A stretch of 64,000 nt of DNA from SIG565 sp045540055 (GTDB lineage: Bacteria; Bacillota; Clostridia; Oscillospirales; Acutalibacteraceae): assembly GCA_045540055.1 (NCBI GenBank), contig JAZQGO010000003.1, positions 26,156 to 90,155 on the forward strand. The letters are read 5' to 3'. The notes under the pieces are model-generated. The model ran no database searches and had not been told where the DNA came from. It worked only from the letters and a program-made list of their open reading frames with translations. Shown here piece after piece: positions 26,666-33,275 of this stretch (position 1 is its first letter; each line of letters opens with the position of its first letter). The position numbers and the translations under genes were made by a program.

Positions 26666-27808
26666 ATGAAAAAATTAAAACTTATGACCATTGTCGGCAC
26701 ACGCCCCGAGATTATTCGTCTTTCGGCGGTAATTAAAAAGTGCGACGTATATTTCGACCAAATTTTAGTGCATACAGGTCAAAATTATGACTATTCATTA
26801 AATCAAGTTTTCTTTGATGACCTAGGACTTCGTGCGCCCGATTATTATCTTGATGCCGTTGGTGCCGACCTTGGCGAAACGGTGGGTAATATTATCGCGA
26901 AGTCGTACAAGTTAATGGTAGAAACACAGCCCGATGCACTCTTGGTGCTTGGTGACACTAACTCGTGTCTTTCGGCAATTTCGGCAAAGAGATTACACAT
27001 CCCGATTTTCCATATGGAAGCGGGTAACCGCTGTAAAGATGAGTGTCTGCCCGAGGAAACCAACCGACGAATTGTTGATATTATTTCGGATGTTAATATG
27101 GCATATTCAGAGCATGCACGCCGTTACCTTGCCGATACAGGACTACCAAAGGAGCGCACTTACGTTACAGGCTCACCTATGGCAGAGGTTTTAAGGGAAA
27201 ACCTCGATAAGATAGAGGCATCGGATATTCACAGCAAGTTAGGACTCGAAAAAGGTAAATATATACTTCTCTCAGCTCATCGAGAAGAAAATATAGACAC
27301 CGAAAAGAACTTCTTGTCACTCTTTAATGCAATAAACGAGATTGCCGAGAAGTATAAAATGCCGATTCTTTATTCCTGCCACCCGAGAAGCCGTAACAGA
27401 ATAGAAAAGAGTGGCTTTAAATTAAATCCGCTTGTAATTCAGCACGAGCCACTCGGCTTCCATGACTATAACTGCCTGCAGATGAATGCCTTTGCCGTTA
27501 TTTCGGATAGCGGCACACTGCCTGAGGAAAGCTCCTTCTTTACCTCGATTGGCAATCCATTCCCTGCGGTTTGCATACGCACCTCAACCGAGCGTCCCGA
27601 GGCACTCGACAAGGCGTGCTTTATCCTTGCGGGTATCGATAACGATTCGCTTCAGCAGGCGGTAGAAACTGCGGTAGAGATGAACCAAAACGGTGATCAC
27701 GGCATCCCCGTTCCCGATTATATTGAGGAAAACGTTTCGACCAAGGTGGTTAAAATTATTCAGTCATACACAGGCGTTGTAAACAAGATGGTATGGCGCA
27801 AATTTTAG
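26666..27808 (+). CDS. capG: UDP-N-acetylglucosamine 2-epimerase-like CapG/FnlC
   Basis: 380 residues with the 2-epimerase signature TIVGTRPEIIRLSAVIKK, HTGQNYDYSLNQVFFDDL, VLGDTNSCLSAISAKR, HMEAGNRCKDECLPEETNRR and ISDSGTLPEESSFF. In this context it converts the 6-deoxy-talose intermediate to UDP-L-FucNAc at C-2. A plain WecB role making UDP-ManNAc is the main alternative, but the position directly behind capF supports CapG. AGGTG at 26655-26659 selects ATG 26666. Confidence 0.92.
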   Translation: MKKLKLMTIVGTRPEIIRLSAVIKKCDVYFDQILVHTGQNYDYSLNQVFFDDLGLRAPDYYLDAVGADLGETVGNIIAKSYKLMVETQPDALLVLGDTNSCLSAISAKRLHIPIFHMEAGNRCKDECLPEETNRRIVDIISDVNMAYSEHARRYLADTGLPKERTYVTGSPMAEVLRENLDKIEASDIHSKLGLEKGKYILLSAHREENIDTEKNFLSLFNAINEIAEKYKMPILYSCHPRSRNRIEKSGFKLNPLVIQHEPLGFHDYNCLQMNAFAVISDSGTLPEESSFFTSIGNPFPAVCIRTSTERPEALDKACFILAGIDNDSLQQAVETAVEMNQNGDHGIPVPDYIEENVSTKVVKIIQSYTGVVNKMVWRKF

Positions 27809-27818
27809 GAGAACCGAG

Positions 27819-29036
27819 TTGGAAAAATTTTCACTTGAGCAAGAGGTTTTATTAAAGCTCTTGTCTGCGTCGATAAACGGGACAAAGCCCCGAATAGAAG
27901 AGGAAAAATTAAAACAGACTGATTGGAACACAATCGGTTTGTTCTCATCTAAACAGGCGGTAAGTCTAGCGGTTTTCGATGCCGTCACCCCATATAAAGA
28001 ATACATACCCTCACGTACTTATGACAAGTGGTATTCGCACGTATTAAAGGCGTTTTCAAAGAATTCGGTGATACAGGCGTCTCAACGTGAGCTAGATATG
28101 GAAATTTGTGCCGACACAGACTATGCCGTAATAAAGGGTATAGCGGCGGCTAAATATTACCCAAAACCTGAGCTTAGAAACCTCGGTGATGTCGATTTTC
28201 TTATAAATTTAAAGGATAGCGAAATGCTGTCTGAAAAGATACTTCAAAAGGGCTATCAAAGGCATAGCGAAAACGATTGCCATATATGCTTTTTAAAACT
28301 TCCGGCGGCGCTTGAGATGCATTTTGAAATACCGGGAATACCATATGGTGAGAAGGGCGAGGTGGTGCGTGAATTTATGGCAGACGCACTGTTTTTATCG
28401 CAGACCGTTTCGGTTATGGGAGATAAATTTAAAATGCTCTCAGATAATCATCACGCCGCAGTGCTTTTACTTCATATGCAGCATCATATGGTGTCAGAGG
28501 GCTTAGGACTTCGTCATTTAGCTGATTGGGCATGCTTTGTAAATGCAACACATACCCTTCATTTCTGGGAGCAAACACTCCTGCCTATGTTTAAAGGTAT
28601 AGGGCTCTATAAATATGCTCAGGTTATAACAAAGCTTTGCTCGTTATATCTTGGTTCGGTGTGTCCCGCCTGGGCGCAGTCAGCCGATGAAGACCTATGT
28701 TATCAAATTATTAAGGATATACTTATGTCGGGCAATTTCGGCAGACTTGATGACAAGCGAAAGGCCAGCGGAATGATGATATCAGAGCATGGCAAGGGCG
28801 GGCTTCGCAAAGGTAAAATATATAATCTTGCAAAGACACTGCACAATTCGATGTATAATGTATACCCCATACTTAAAACACTGCCTATTTTATATCCCTT
28901 TTTATATGTGTGGCGGATATTCGTCTATGTTTTTAGGGTGCTTCGGGGCGAGCGTGTCTCACTTCTTAAAGCCACCGCTGTCGCCGACCAAAGAAAAACG
29001 CTTTATCAGCAGTTAGAAATATTTGAAACAAATTAA
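27819..29036 (+). CDS. Uncharacterised nucleotidyltransferase-fold protein, second copy
   Basis: 405 residues, a diverged paralogue of the protein at 24303: VIKGIAAAKYYPKPELRNLGDVDFLINL has the acidic pair Asp124/Asp126, then CFLKLPAALEMHFEIPGIPYG, LLHMQHHMVSEGLGLRHLADW, and a shared C-terminal PILKTLPILYPFLYVWRIF segment that matches LKKWAILLPVLWVARIF of the first copy. It is the last gene of the operon. The start is TTG 27819 after AGGAG at 27807-27811. Function is unknown; transfer of a phosphoalcohol or nucleotidyl group to the glycan is only a guess. Confidence 0.75.
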   Translation: MEKFSLEQEVLLKLLSASINGTKPRIEEEKLKQTDWNTIGLFSSKQAVSLAVFDAVTPYKEYIPSRTYDKWYSHVLKAFSKNSVIQASQRELDMEICADTDYAVIKGIAAAKYYPKPELRNLGDVDFLINLKDSEMLSEKILQKGYQRHSENDCHICFLKLPAALEMHFEIPGIPYGEKGEVVREFMADALFLSQTVSVMGDKFKMLSDNHHAAVLLLHMQHHMVSEGLGLRHLADWACFVNATHTLHFWEQTLLPMFKGIGLYKYAQVITKLCSLYLGSVCPAWAQSADEDLCYQIIKDILMSGNFGRLDDKRKASGMMISEHGKGGLRKGKIYNLAKTLHNSMYNVYPILKTLPILYPFLYVWRIFVYVFRVLRGERVSLLKATAVADQRKTLYQQLEIFETN

Positions 29037-29064
29037 GACCTGAGGAATTAACCTCAGGTCTTAA
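29033..29064. terminator. Bidirectional terminator between polysaccharide operon and phosphodiesterase gene
   Basis: Perfect inverted repeat: TTAAGACCTGAGG (29033-29045) pairs with CCTCAGGTCTTAA (29052-29064) around a 6-nt loop. It contains the stop codons of both convergent genes, so it can serve either strand. T-tracts are weak. Confidence 0.75.
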
Positions 29065-29527
29065 TAATTATCGGCATAATACCGCTTTCGGTTATATCAA
29101 TTACTGCGTAGGAGTTGCTGCCTTCGCGCGACAGCGAAATGGAGCCGGGGTTGACTATGAAAAGCCCGTCAATATATTCTGTTTTGGCAATATGTGTGTG
29201 CCCGTAAAGTGCGATTTTAGCACCTGCTTTTTGTGCCGCATCACGCAGTAGAGAGGTGGTGTATTTAACAGAGTGGTAATGCCCGTGGGTGTACAGAATT
29301 TTTATGCCCTCTAAAGTGCATATAGCGGTTGTGTTGTAAGCGGTGTCACCGTCGCAGTTGCCGGGCACTATGTGAAAAATGCGGTCGGTAAAAAATTCCT
29401 TTACCGCCTCAATGTCACGCACATTATCACCAAGAAAGAAAATGTGGCGTGCATCGGGGTGCGCCTGTATGGCGTAATCTATACTGCCGCGCCTGCCGTG
29501 TGAATCGGAAATAACAATTATTCTCAT
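29054..29527 (-). CDS. YfcE/MJ0936-type metallophosphodiesterase
   Basis: 157 residues with all five metallophosphoesterase blocks: IIVISDSHGRRGSID, FFLGDNVRD, IVPGNCD, YTHGHYHSV and ALYGHTHIAKTE, which bind two metal ions. Small proteins of this group hydrolyse phosphodiesters in the cytoplasm; the natural substrate is not clear. The start at 29527 is chosen because a GAGG site lies 6 nt before it; an upstream ATG at 29539 overlaps that site. Confidence 0.9.
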   Translation of the reverse strand: MRIIVISDSHGRRGSIDYAIQAHPDARHIFFLGDNVRDIEAVKEFFTDRIFHIVPGNCDGDTAYNTTAICTLEGIKILYTHGHYHSVKYTTSLLRDAAQKAGAKIALYGHTHIAKTEYIDGLFIVNPGSISLSREGSNSYAVIDITESGIMPIIIKT

Positions 29528-29594
29528 AAAAGACCTCATAATTAAAAAAAGCAGTTCATAATATATAGTATATATTTTTTTGGCGGTGAATGCA

Positions 29595-29801
29595 ATGAAT
29601 AATCAGAACAATATAAACGATATGCTAAAAAAGGGCGTTAATAAAGAGGATATTGACAGTATGGTAAATTCCCTAAACCCCGAGGACGCCAAAAAATTAA
29701 ACCAAATGCTAAACGATAAGGCTGCGACACAGCGGCTTTTGAGCAGCCCGCAGGTAAAAGAGCTTATAAAAAAGATGTTCGGAGAGGGTAAAAATGGATG
29801 A
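29595..29801 (+). CDS. Small conserved-looking protein of unknown function
   Basis: 68 residues, charged and helical (NNINDMLKKGVNKEDIDSMV; LNPEDAKKLNQMLNDKAA; VKELIKKMFGEGKNG), with no membrane segment. GGTG upstream fits ATG 29595. Its last 8 bases overlap the next gene, and the three genes to 30478 appear to be one transcript. I do not recognise the family. Codon use looks like that of neighbouring genes, so it is probably real. Confidence 0.65.
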   Translation: MNNQNNINDMLKKGVNKEDIDSMVNSLNPEDAKKLNQMLNDKAATQRLLSSPQVKELIKKMFGEGKNG

Positions 29802-30120
29802 TTTATCTGCACGCATATCATCATTACTGAGCGACCCCGACAGTATGGATAGAATTCGCAGTATGGCAGAGTCGGTGCTTGGCAGTTCTGCAGAAAATCA
29901 AAAGCCCAAGGCAGACACGGGAGATATTGATTTTGGCAGGCTTTTGCCCATAATACAGCGGATTAACACCCAAAAAAGCGATAAACGAACTGATTTGTTA
30001 CTGGCGTTGCGCCCTCATCTGAGCGAAGAGCGTCAGCAAAGGGTTGACAGTGCCGTTAAAATCTTGAGGGTTATAGATATGCTACCGCTTTTGCAAGAAA
30101 GCGGAATATTTGAGTTTTAG
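29794..30120 (+). CDS. Small protein of unknown function
   Basis: 108 residues. The N-terminal half (SARISSLLSDPDSMDRIRSMAESVLG) and C-terminal half (LLALRPHLSEERQQRVDSAVKILRVIDMLPLL) look like amphipathic helices joined by a polar linker. The second half resembles a short helical repeat also seen in clostridial proteins without assigned role. Starts inside the previous gene after GGAGAGGG. No signal peptide or catalytic motif is visible. Confidence 0.65.
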   Translation: MDDLSARISSLLSDPDSMDRIRSMAESVLGSSAENQKPKADTGDIDFGRLLPIIQRINTQKSDKRTDLLLALRPHLSEERQQRVDSAVKILRVIDMLPLLQESGIFEF

Positions 30121-30130
30121 GGGGTGCGTT

Positions 30131-30478
30131 ATGGAAGAGTTTACTCAAGAGGAGCTTCAGCGCGCCGCCGACCGAGTGCGGGAAATGAGCAGGCGTGCCA
30201 ACATTTCGTCGGGCAGACATCAGCGTCCGCCTATGCCCGATTTTGTATCGGCGCGCCCAAATTCGTCACCGAAAAATGAGCCGCAGGAGAATATGCATAA
30301 CGATATGCAAACGGTGCATAAAAAGGTATCTCCCATAAATTCCCTTTTTAAAATGATAAATTTTAAAAATCTCGAAATCGACCGTGATGTTTCGTTGATT
30401 TTAGGCATAATGCTGTTGTTGTCGGGCGAAAATTCGGACGAACTTTTGAACCTCGCACTTCTATATATAATGATGTAA
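30131..30478 (+). CDS. Small protein with hydrophobic C-terminus, unknown function
   Basis: 115 residues: an acidic-basic helix (EEELQRAADRVREMSRR-like start EEFTQEELQRAADRV), a proline-rich unstructured middle, and a hydrophobic C-terminus (VSLILGIMLLLSGENSDELL then NLALLYIMM). The tail may be a hairpin at the membrane. GGGGG at 30119-30123 precedes ATG 30131. Third and last gene of the small cluster; no terminator hairpin is obvious after it. Confidence 0.6.
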   Translation: MEEFTQEELQRAADRVREMSRRANISSGRHQRPPMPDFVSARPNSSPKNEPQENMHNDMQTVHKKVSPINSLFKMINFKNLEIDRDVSLILGIMLLLSGENSDELLNLALLYIMM

Positions 30479-30761
30479 AAAATAAATTCCAAAAATTATG
30501 ACAAATAGTTACAAAATTTTAAAGATTGGTTGCAAAAAACAGCTTTATGTAAACCGGAATAACCAATAAAAGTTATTAAAGTTATACACCGAGTAATTAA
30601 CAAAAAATACGGTGGATAGGGTGCGTTTCAAGCCGAAATCGGAAATTTTCGGTGGATAACTCGGTTAATAAGGTTAATTAATGCATATGCAAAAATAATA
30701 TGAATAAAAAAATTATGTAAATATGGACTCTGCTAAATTTCCGCTTTTCGACAAATTTTTG
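30479..30761. other. AT-rich gene-free stretch with DnaA-box-like sequences
   Basis: No open frame of note. Three matches to the TTATNCACA type occur with one mismatch or two: TTATACACC at 30582-30590, CTATCCACC on the minus strand at 30611-30619, and TTATCCACC on the minus strand at 30651-30659. The surrounding sequence is AT-rich. Function is unproven. Confidence 0.4.
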
Positions 30762-30790
30762 TTTACTAAATGGCAGAAATAAGGTATAAT
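30762..30790 (+). promoter_or_regulatory. Promoter of DUF4358 lipoprotein gene
   Basis: TTTACT (30762-30767), 17-bp spacer, TATAAT (30785-30790), 32 bp before the ATG of the lipoprotein gene. The -10 box is consensus and the -35 box matches 4 of 6. Confidence 0.65.
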
Positions 30791-30821
30791 TTATACAAAG
30801 ATATTTAAGTGGAGAAAATGT

Positions 30822-31310
30822 ATGGTTATACTTAAAAAATGTGTGTCACTGCTTATGGTGATTTTGATGCTGGTTTCACTGACCGCGGCCTGCGCCGGCG
30901 GCAACGATGAAGTGACACCCGAAACAATTACGAACGATATATTCGAATACGTTGATAAGGACATAATCTGGGTATCTCTTAAAAAGGATGAGCTTAACAG
31001 TTATTTCGGCTTTTCGGGCGAAAATGTTACAGCACATTCGGCATTTATAAACGACTCGGAACAGAAGTACGATATTGTGGCTGCCTTTGAGTTTGAAGAC
31101 CGTCAGACAATGCGTGCGGCGGTTGAGAAGGTCAATATCAGTCTTGATGCCGCTATTCAGAATTTCAAGTCGGTCATAGATACCGAAACCGAAAAGATAA
31201 TGAACAGGGTAATTCTCAGCAAAGAGAATATTTTGGTTATAGTTGTTTCATCAAACACGCCCAAGATTAAAGAAATGTTAACCGAAAAGGACTTTTCGTC
31301 AGTGGTATAA
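30822..31310 (+). CDS. DUF4358-type lipoprotein
   Basis: 162 residues. A lysine-tipped signal peptide ends in the lipobox LTAAC, so Cys24 should be lipidated and the protein held on the outer face of the membrane. The mature part (ITNDIFEYVDKDIIWVSLKK; YFGFSGENVTAHSAFINDS; KENILVIVVSSNT) matches the DUF4358 pattern common in Clostridia, in which no biochemical role is established. GGAGA precedes ATG 30822. It forms a single-gene unit between its own promoter and a hairpin. Confidence 0.8.
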   Translation: MVILKKCVSLLMVILMLVSLTAACAGGNDEVTPETITNDIFEYVDKDIIWVSLKKDELNSYFGFSGENVTAHSAFINDSEQKYDIVAAFEFEDRQTMRAAVEKVNISLDAAIQNFKSVIDTETEKIMNRVILSKENILVIVVSSNTPKIKEMLTEKDFSSVV

Positions 31311-31346
31311 AAAAGGTAGCTAGGCATGGCTTAGTTACCCTTTTTT
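31311..31346. terminator. Bidirectional terminator
   Basis: Imperfect hairpin with A-run on the left and T-run on the right: AAAAAAGGTAGCTAGGC faces GGCTTAGTTACCCTTTTTT with one bulge and two wobble pairs. It lies between the convergent lipoprotein and ribbon-helix-helix genes and covers the stop codon of the latter. Confidence 0.7.
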
Positions 31347-31498
31347 ATTTCGGCGTTTGCTTTTTCGAATTGTTTTATATGCTTAATTAACAAAAATCTT
31401 ATTAAACCTGCTGCGGTGCGAAATTCGTGTTTTGCAACGAAACACACTTTATTATATGTGTTTTCATCAACCGATGTTGATATATGCTTGGTTTTCAT
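31331..31498 (-). CDS. Small ribbon-helix-helix protein
   Basis: 55 residues on the minus strand, preceded by GGGAGG six bases from ATG 31498. The sequence KTKHISTSVDENTYNKV (strand and helix 1) followed by ATAGLIR-like TAAGLIRFLLIKHIKQFEK (helix 2) fits an Arc/CopG-type DNA-binding fold, the type used by many antitoxins and plasmid regulators. It is divergent from a small XRE regulator 79 bp away with a palindrome between them. No toxin gene is next to it on the same strand. It could be a transcription factor left from a mobile element. Confidence 0.7.
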   Translation of the reverse strand: MKTKHISTSVDENTYNKVCFVAKHEFRTAAGLIRFLLIKHIKQFEKANAEIKKGN

Positions 31499-31530
31499 AA
31501 TATACCTCCCGATAAAAGATAAAAATATAT

Positions 31531-31547
31531 TATCAAGTTTTTTGATA
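31531..31547. promoter_or_regulatory. Palindromic operator between divergent regulators
   Basis: TATCAA, 5-nt spacer, TTGATA. It lies in the middle of the 78-bp divergent intergenic space, just upstream of a TATAAT at 31550-31555 for the plus-strand gene, and its TTGATA on the minus strand could be a -35 box. Probable binding site of one of the two small regulators. Confidence 0.5.
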
Positions 31548-31576
31548 AATATAATAAATTTATAGGAGGCGGTATT

Positions 31577-31786
31577 GTGAAGCTTAAGGAATTAAGAGAG
31601 GATAGAGACATTACTCAAAAAGAGCTTGCGTATATTTTGAATATAACGCAAAACACATATTCGAACTATGAAAACGGAAAAACAGAGCCGCCTTACGAAA
31701 TATTAAAAAAGCTTTGTTTGTTCTATAATGTTTCGGCTGATTATATCCTTGAGTTACCCAAAGGTCTAAAGTATCCTGAAAGATAG
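31577..31786 (+). CDS. Small XRE-family transcriptional regulator
   Basis: 69 residues, essentially one helix-turn-helix domain: LKELREDRDITQKELAYILNI, then TQNTYSNYENGKTEPPYEIL and YNVSADYILELP. This is the HTH_3 pattern. The start is GTG 31577 after a strong AGGAGGCGG site. It is a paralogue of the regulator at 62821 (shared YNVSADY segment). Likely binds the palindrome in its own promoter region. Confidence 0.88.
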   Translation: MKLKELREDRDITQKELAYILNITQNTYSNYENGKTEPPYEILKKLCLFYNVSADYILELPKGLKYPER

Positions 31787-32078
31787 ACTGTGACCGGATG
31801 GGGTACTCTGCGTTCAGCATTTTTTCGAACAAGGTATAGATTAAGAAAAAACGGACGGGCTTCGCTACGACGCTGTCGCGTCTACATGCCCACGTCGGCA
31901 AAAACAGTCCACCGGACTGTTTTCTTCCGCTTCGCTCCCTCCTTTTCGAATCCCGCCTTTCGATAAACCGAAAAATAAAAAAAGCAATCACCTAAAAGGT
32001 GATTTCTTTTTTTATTTGCGAAAGACTGATCCATAGTAGTATAACACGGGGTAAGAAAGCCTAAAAGCAGTGTAACAA
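31787..32078. other. Hairpin-rich non-coding stretch
   Basis: No convincing gene. It contains a GC-rich block (31850-31950) with a perfect hairpin AAAACAGTCC/GGACTGTTTT at 31901-31923 and the terminator-like hairpin listed separately. A long minus-strand open frame here has no codon bias or ribosome site. May be a decayed or repeated intergenic element. Confidence 0.5.
31975..32014. terminator. Bidirectional terminator hairpin
   Basis: AATCACCT (31986-31993), loop AAA, AGGTGATT (31997-32004), flanked by an A-rich tract on the left and TCTTTTTTT on the right. It may end the XRE gene on the plus strand and the membrane-protein gene on the minus strand. Confidence 0.7.
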
Positions 32079-32444
32079 TTATAATCCACCGTAAATAAAG
32101 TGCCACCAATATGGATATATAACTTCGGATGCACTTCCCGATGTAGACCAAATTGTTTTCCAAGACATTTCTTGCCATACGCCATTGTTGTTTTTGAATG
32201 TTAAGACGTTAGCATCTGTCATATCTTTGCTGACATAGTAGACCTCGGCTTTATTTTCGTCACAGTTTAACACTTTGAAATATTCCATTTCTCCAAGCAT
32301 TGTATTTTGTGTATGTGCTTGTTTAAAATCATCATAATATTTTTGCGTAAGCATCTCGCATTTGATCAGCGCCGATGCCCAAAATGCAGCCGGTATCATA
32401 ATAGCAACAATAACAATTATCAGTATAGTTTTCTTTTTCATCAT
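32079..32444 (-). CDS. Membrane-anchored or secreted small protein of unknown function
   Basis: 121 residues. An N-terminal hydrophobic segment (KKKTILIIVIVAIMIPAAFW) is an uncleaved anchor or signal peptide; the rest is a polar extracytoplasmic domain (MEYFKVLNCDENKAEVYYVS; VLTFKNNNGVWQEMSWKTIW). The pattern of a short strand-rich domain looks like DUF4829-type or similar proteins but I do not recognise it. AAGGAG precedes ATG 32444, which overlaps the stop of the interrupted four-helix-bundle gene upstream, so both were one operon. Confidence 0.7.
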   Translation of the reverse strand: MMKKKTILIIVIVAIMIPAAFWASALIKCEMLTQKYYDDFKQAHTQNTMLGEMEYFKVLNCDENKAEVYYVSKDMTDANVLTFKNNNGVWQEMSWKTIWSTSGSASEVIYPYWWHFIYGGL

Positions 32445-32785
32445 CCGTTCTCCTTCAGTGTTTTACAACTTGCAATTAACATTCGTCTAATACGTCCGCA
32501 AAGATTACGATGAGATTTAAATGTTTCTTCGCTGATTGCTCGTGTGTTGAATAAAAGTTGCAACCAGCCTTCGGTTTCACTACATTCCTTGAGTGAAATT
32601 TCAAATTTCGAGAGCATATCGGCTTTACTTTGACCGTAATTAGCTTCACGAATATTGGCATAAACACTGCTTTAACTTTTGCGAATTTGAAAAAGCGCGT
32701 TCGAAGGAGCTTTTATATTTTGACAAAGTAATTCTATATCGGTTGCAAGTTGCTCCGAATATGTCAATAAGTAGTTTTTTGCCAT
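32441..32785 (-). pseudogene. Four-helix-bundle (S23/IVP-like) protein gene with in-frame stop
   Basis: From ATG 32785, with AAGGAG seven bases upstream, a 115-codon frame runs to TGA at 32441-32443. Codon 38 is TAA (32672-32674). Around it the translation is LFQIRKS-stop-SSVYANIREANYGQSK, then SKFEISLKECSETEGWLQLL, a clear match to the four-helix-bundle family first found in 23S rRNA intervening sequences (usual pattern SxGANIAEGxxR...KEAxETxxWL). The stop replaces a residue in the conserved Ser-Ile/Val-x-x-Asn region, so a single C-to-A change from TCA is likely. No frameshift is seen. Either recently inactivated or a sequence error. Confidence 0.82.
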
Positions 32786-32847
32786 AATACCACTCCTTTC
32801 GTACATACTTTATCACATTTTGGTAAAAGAATCAACGGTTTGCCGTT

Positions 32848-32998
32848 GCATATCATCAATGCAAAGCATTGTATATCACCAACACGAAGAGTTGTATCTC
32901 ATCAAGCCGCAGGAGTATGCACCTTCGGTGATGATATACGCCTGTCGGCGATGATATACACGCTAAAGCGTGATGATATACCAAGCCTGCGGCTTGGA
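32848..32998. repeat. Palindromic repeat array (GATGATATAC units)
   Basis: Six copies of a 9-11 bp unit: ATATCATCA (32850), ATATCACCA (32873), GTATCTCATCA (32894) and, inverted, TGATGATATAC (32929), CGATGATATAC (32949), TGATGATATAC (32971). Units alternate with short inserts that mostly form their own hairpins, such as AATGCAAAGCATT, ACGCTAAAGCGT and CCAAGCCTGCGGCTTGG. Three copies in one orientation face three in the other. No gene is encoded. Confidence 0.75.
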
Positions 32999-33000
32999 TA

Positions 33001-33043
33001 AACAAAGAAGGAACTTTTGTATACCAAAAGTTCCTTCTTTGTT
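33001..33043 (-). terminator. Terminator of the tRNA operon
   Basis: An 18-bp perfect stem: AACAAAGAAGGAACTTTT (33001-33018) with AAAAGTTCCTTCTTTGTT (33026-33043), 7-nt loop, directly after the CCA end of tRNA-Glu on the minus strand. The T-tract after it is short. Confidence 0.75.
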
Positions 33044-33118
33044 GGTGACCCGGACGGGATTCGAACCCGTGTTACCGCCGTGAAAGGGCGGTGTCTTAGG
33101 CCTCTTGACCACCGGGCC
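33043..33118 (-). tRNA. tRNA-Glu (TTC)
   Basis: 76 nt with encoded CCA. Acceptor GGCCCGG pairs with CCGGGTC with one wobble; anticodon stem CCGCC/GGCGG encloses CTTTCAC, giving anticodon TTC; T-arm ACGGGTTCGAATCCCGT is canonical. It is cotranscribed after tRNA-Met on the minus strand. Confidence 0.95.
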
Positions 33119-33123
33119 AAAAA

Positions 33124-33200
33124 TGGTGGCTGTAATTGGACTTGAACCAATGACACTGCGGGTATGAACCGCATGCTCTAGCCAACTGAGCTATACAGCC
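33124..33200 (-). tRNA. tRNA-Met (CAT)
   Basis: 77 nt with encoded CCA. Acceptor GGCTGTA pairs with TACAGCC; D-arm AGCTCAGTTGGCTAGAGC; anticodon loop TTCATAC within GCGG/CCGC gives CAT; T-arm with GGTTCAAGTCC. The Watson-Crick first pair points to elongator rather than initiator tRNA. Confidence 0.93.
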
Positions 33201-33220
33201 ATATTTTGCGGGACTGATAC

Positions 33221-33249
33221 ATTATATATGACTTTTTAAGTTTTGTCAA
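33221..33249 (-). promoter_or_regulatory. Consensus sigma-A promoter of the tRNA operon
   Basis: On the minus strand TTGACA (33244-33249), 17-bp spacer, TATAAT (33221-33226), about 20 bp before tRNA-Met. Both boxes are perfect. Confidence 0.88.
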
Positions 33250-33275
33250 TACTTTTTTTAGAGTCCCGCGAAAAA

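Noticed and set aside
31611..31991. A 126-residue minus-strand open frame in the hairpin-rich stretch
   Set aside because: No ribosome site, half of it is antisense to the XRE gene and the rest is hairpin sequence.
32848..32998. CRISPR array
   Set aside because: Units are only 9-11 bp, occur in both orientations, have short unequal inserts, and no cas gene is near.
32902..33174. A 90-residue minus-strand open frame
   Set aside because: It runs through two tRNA genes, the terminator and the repeat array.
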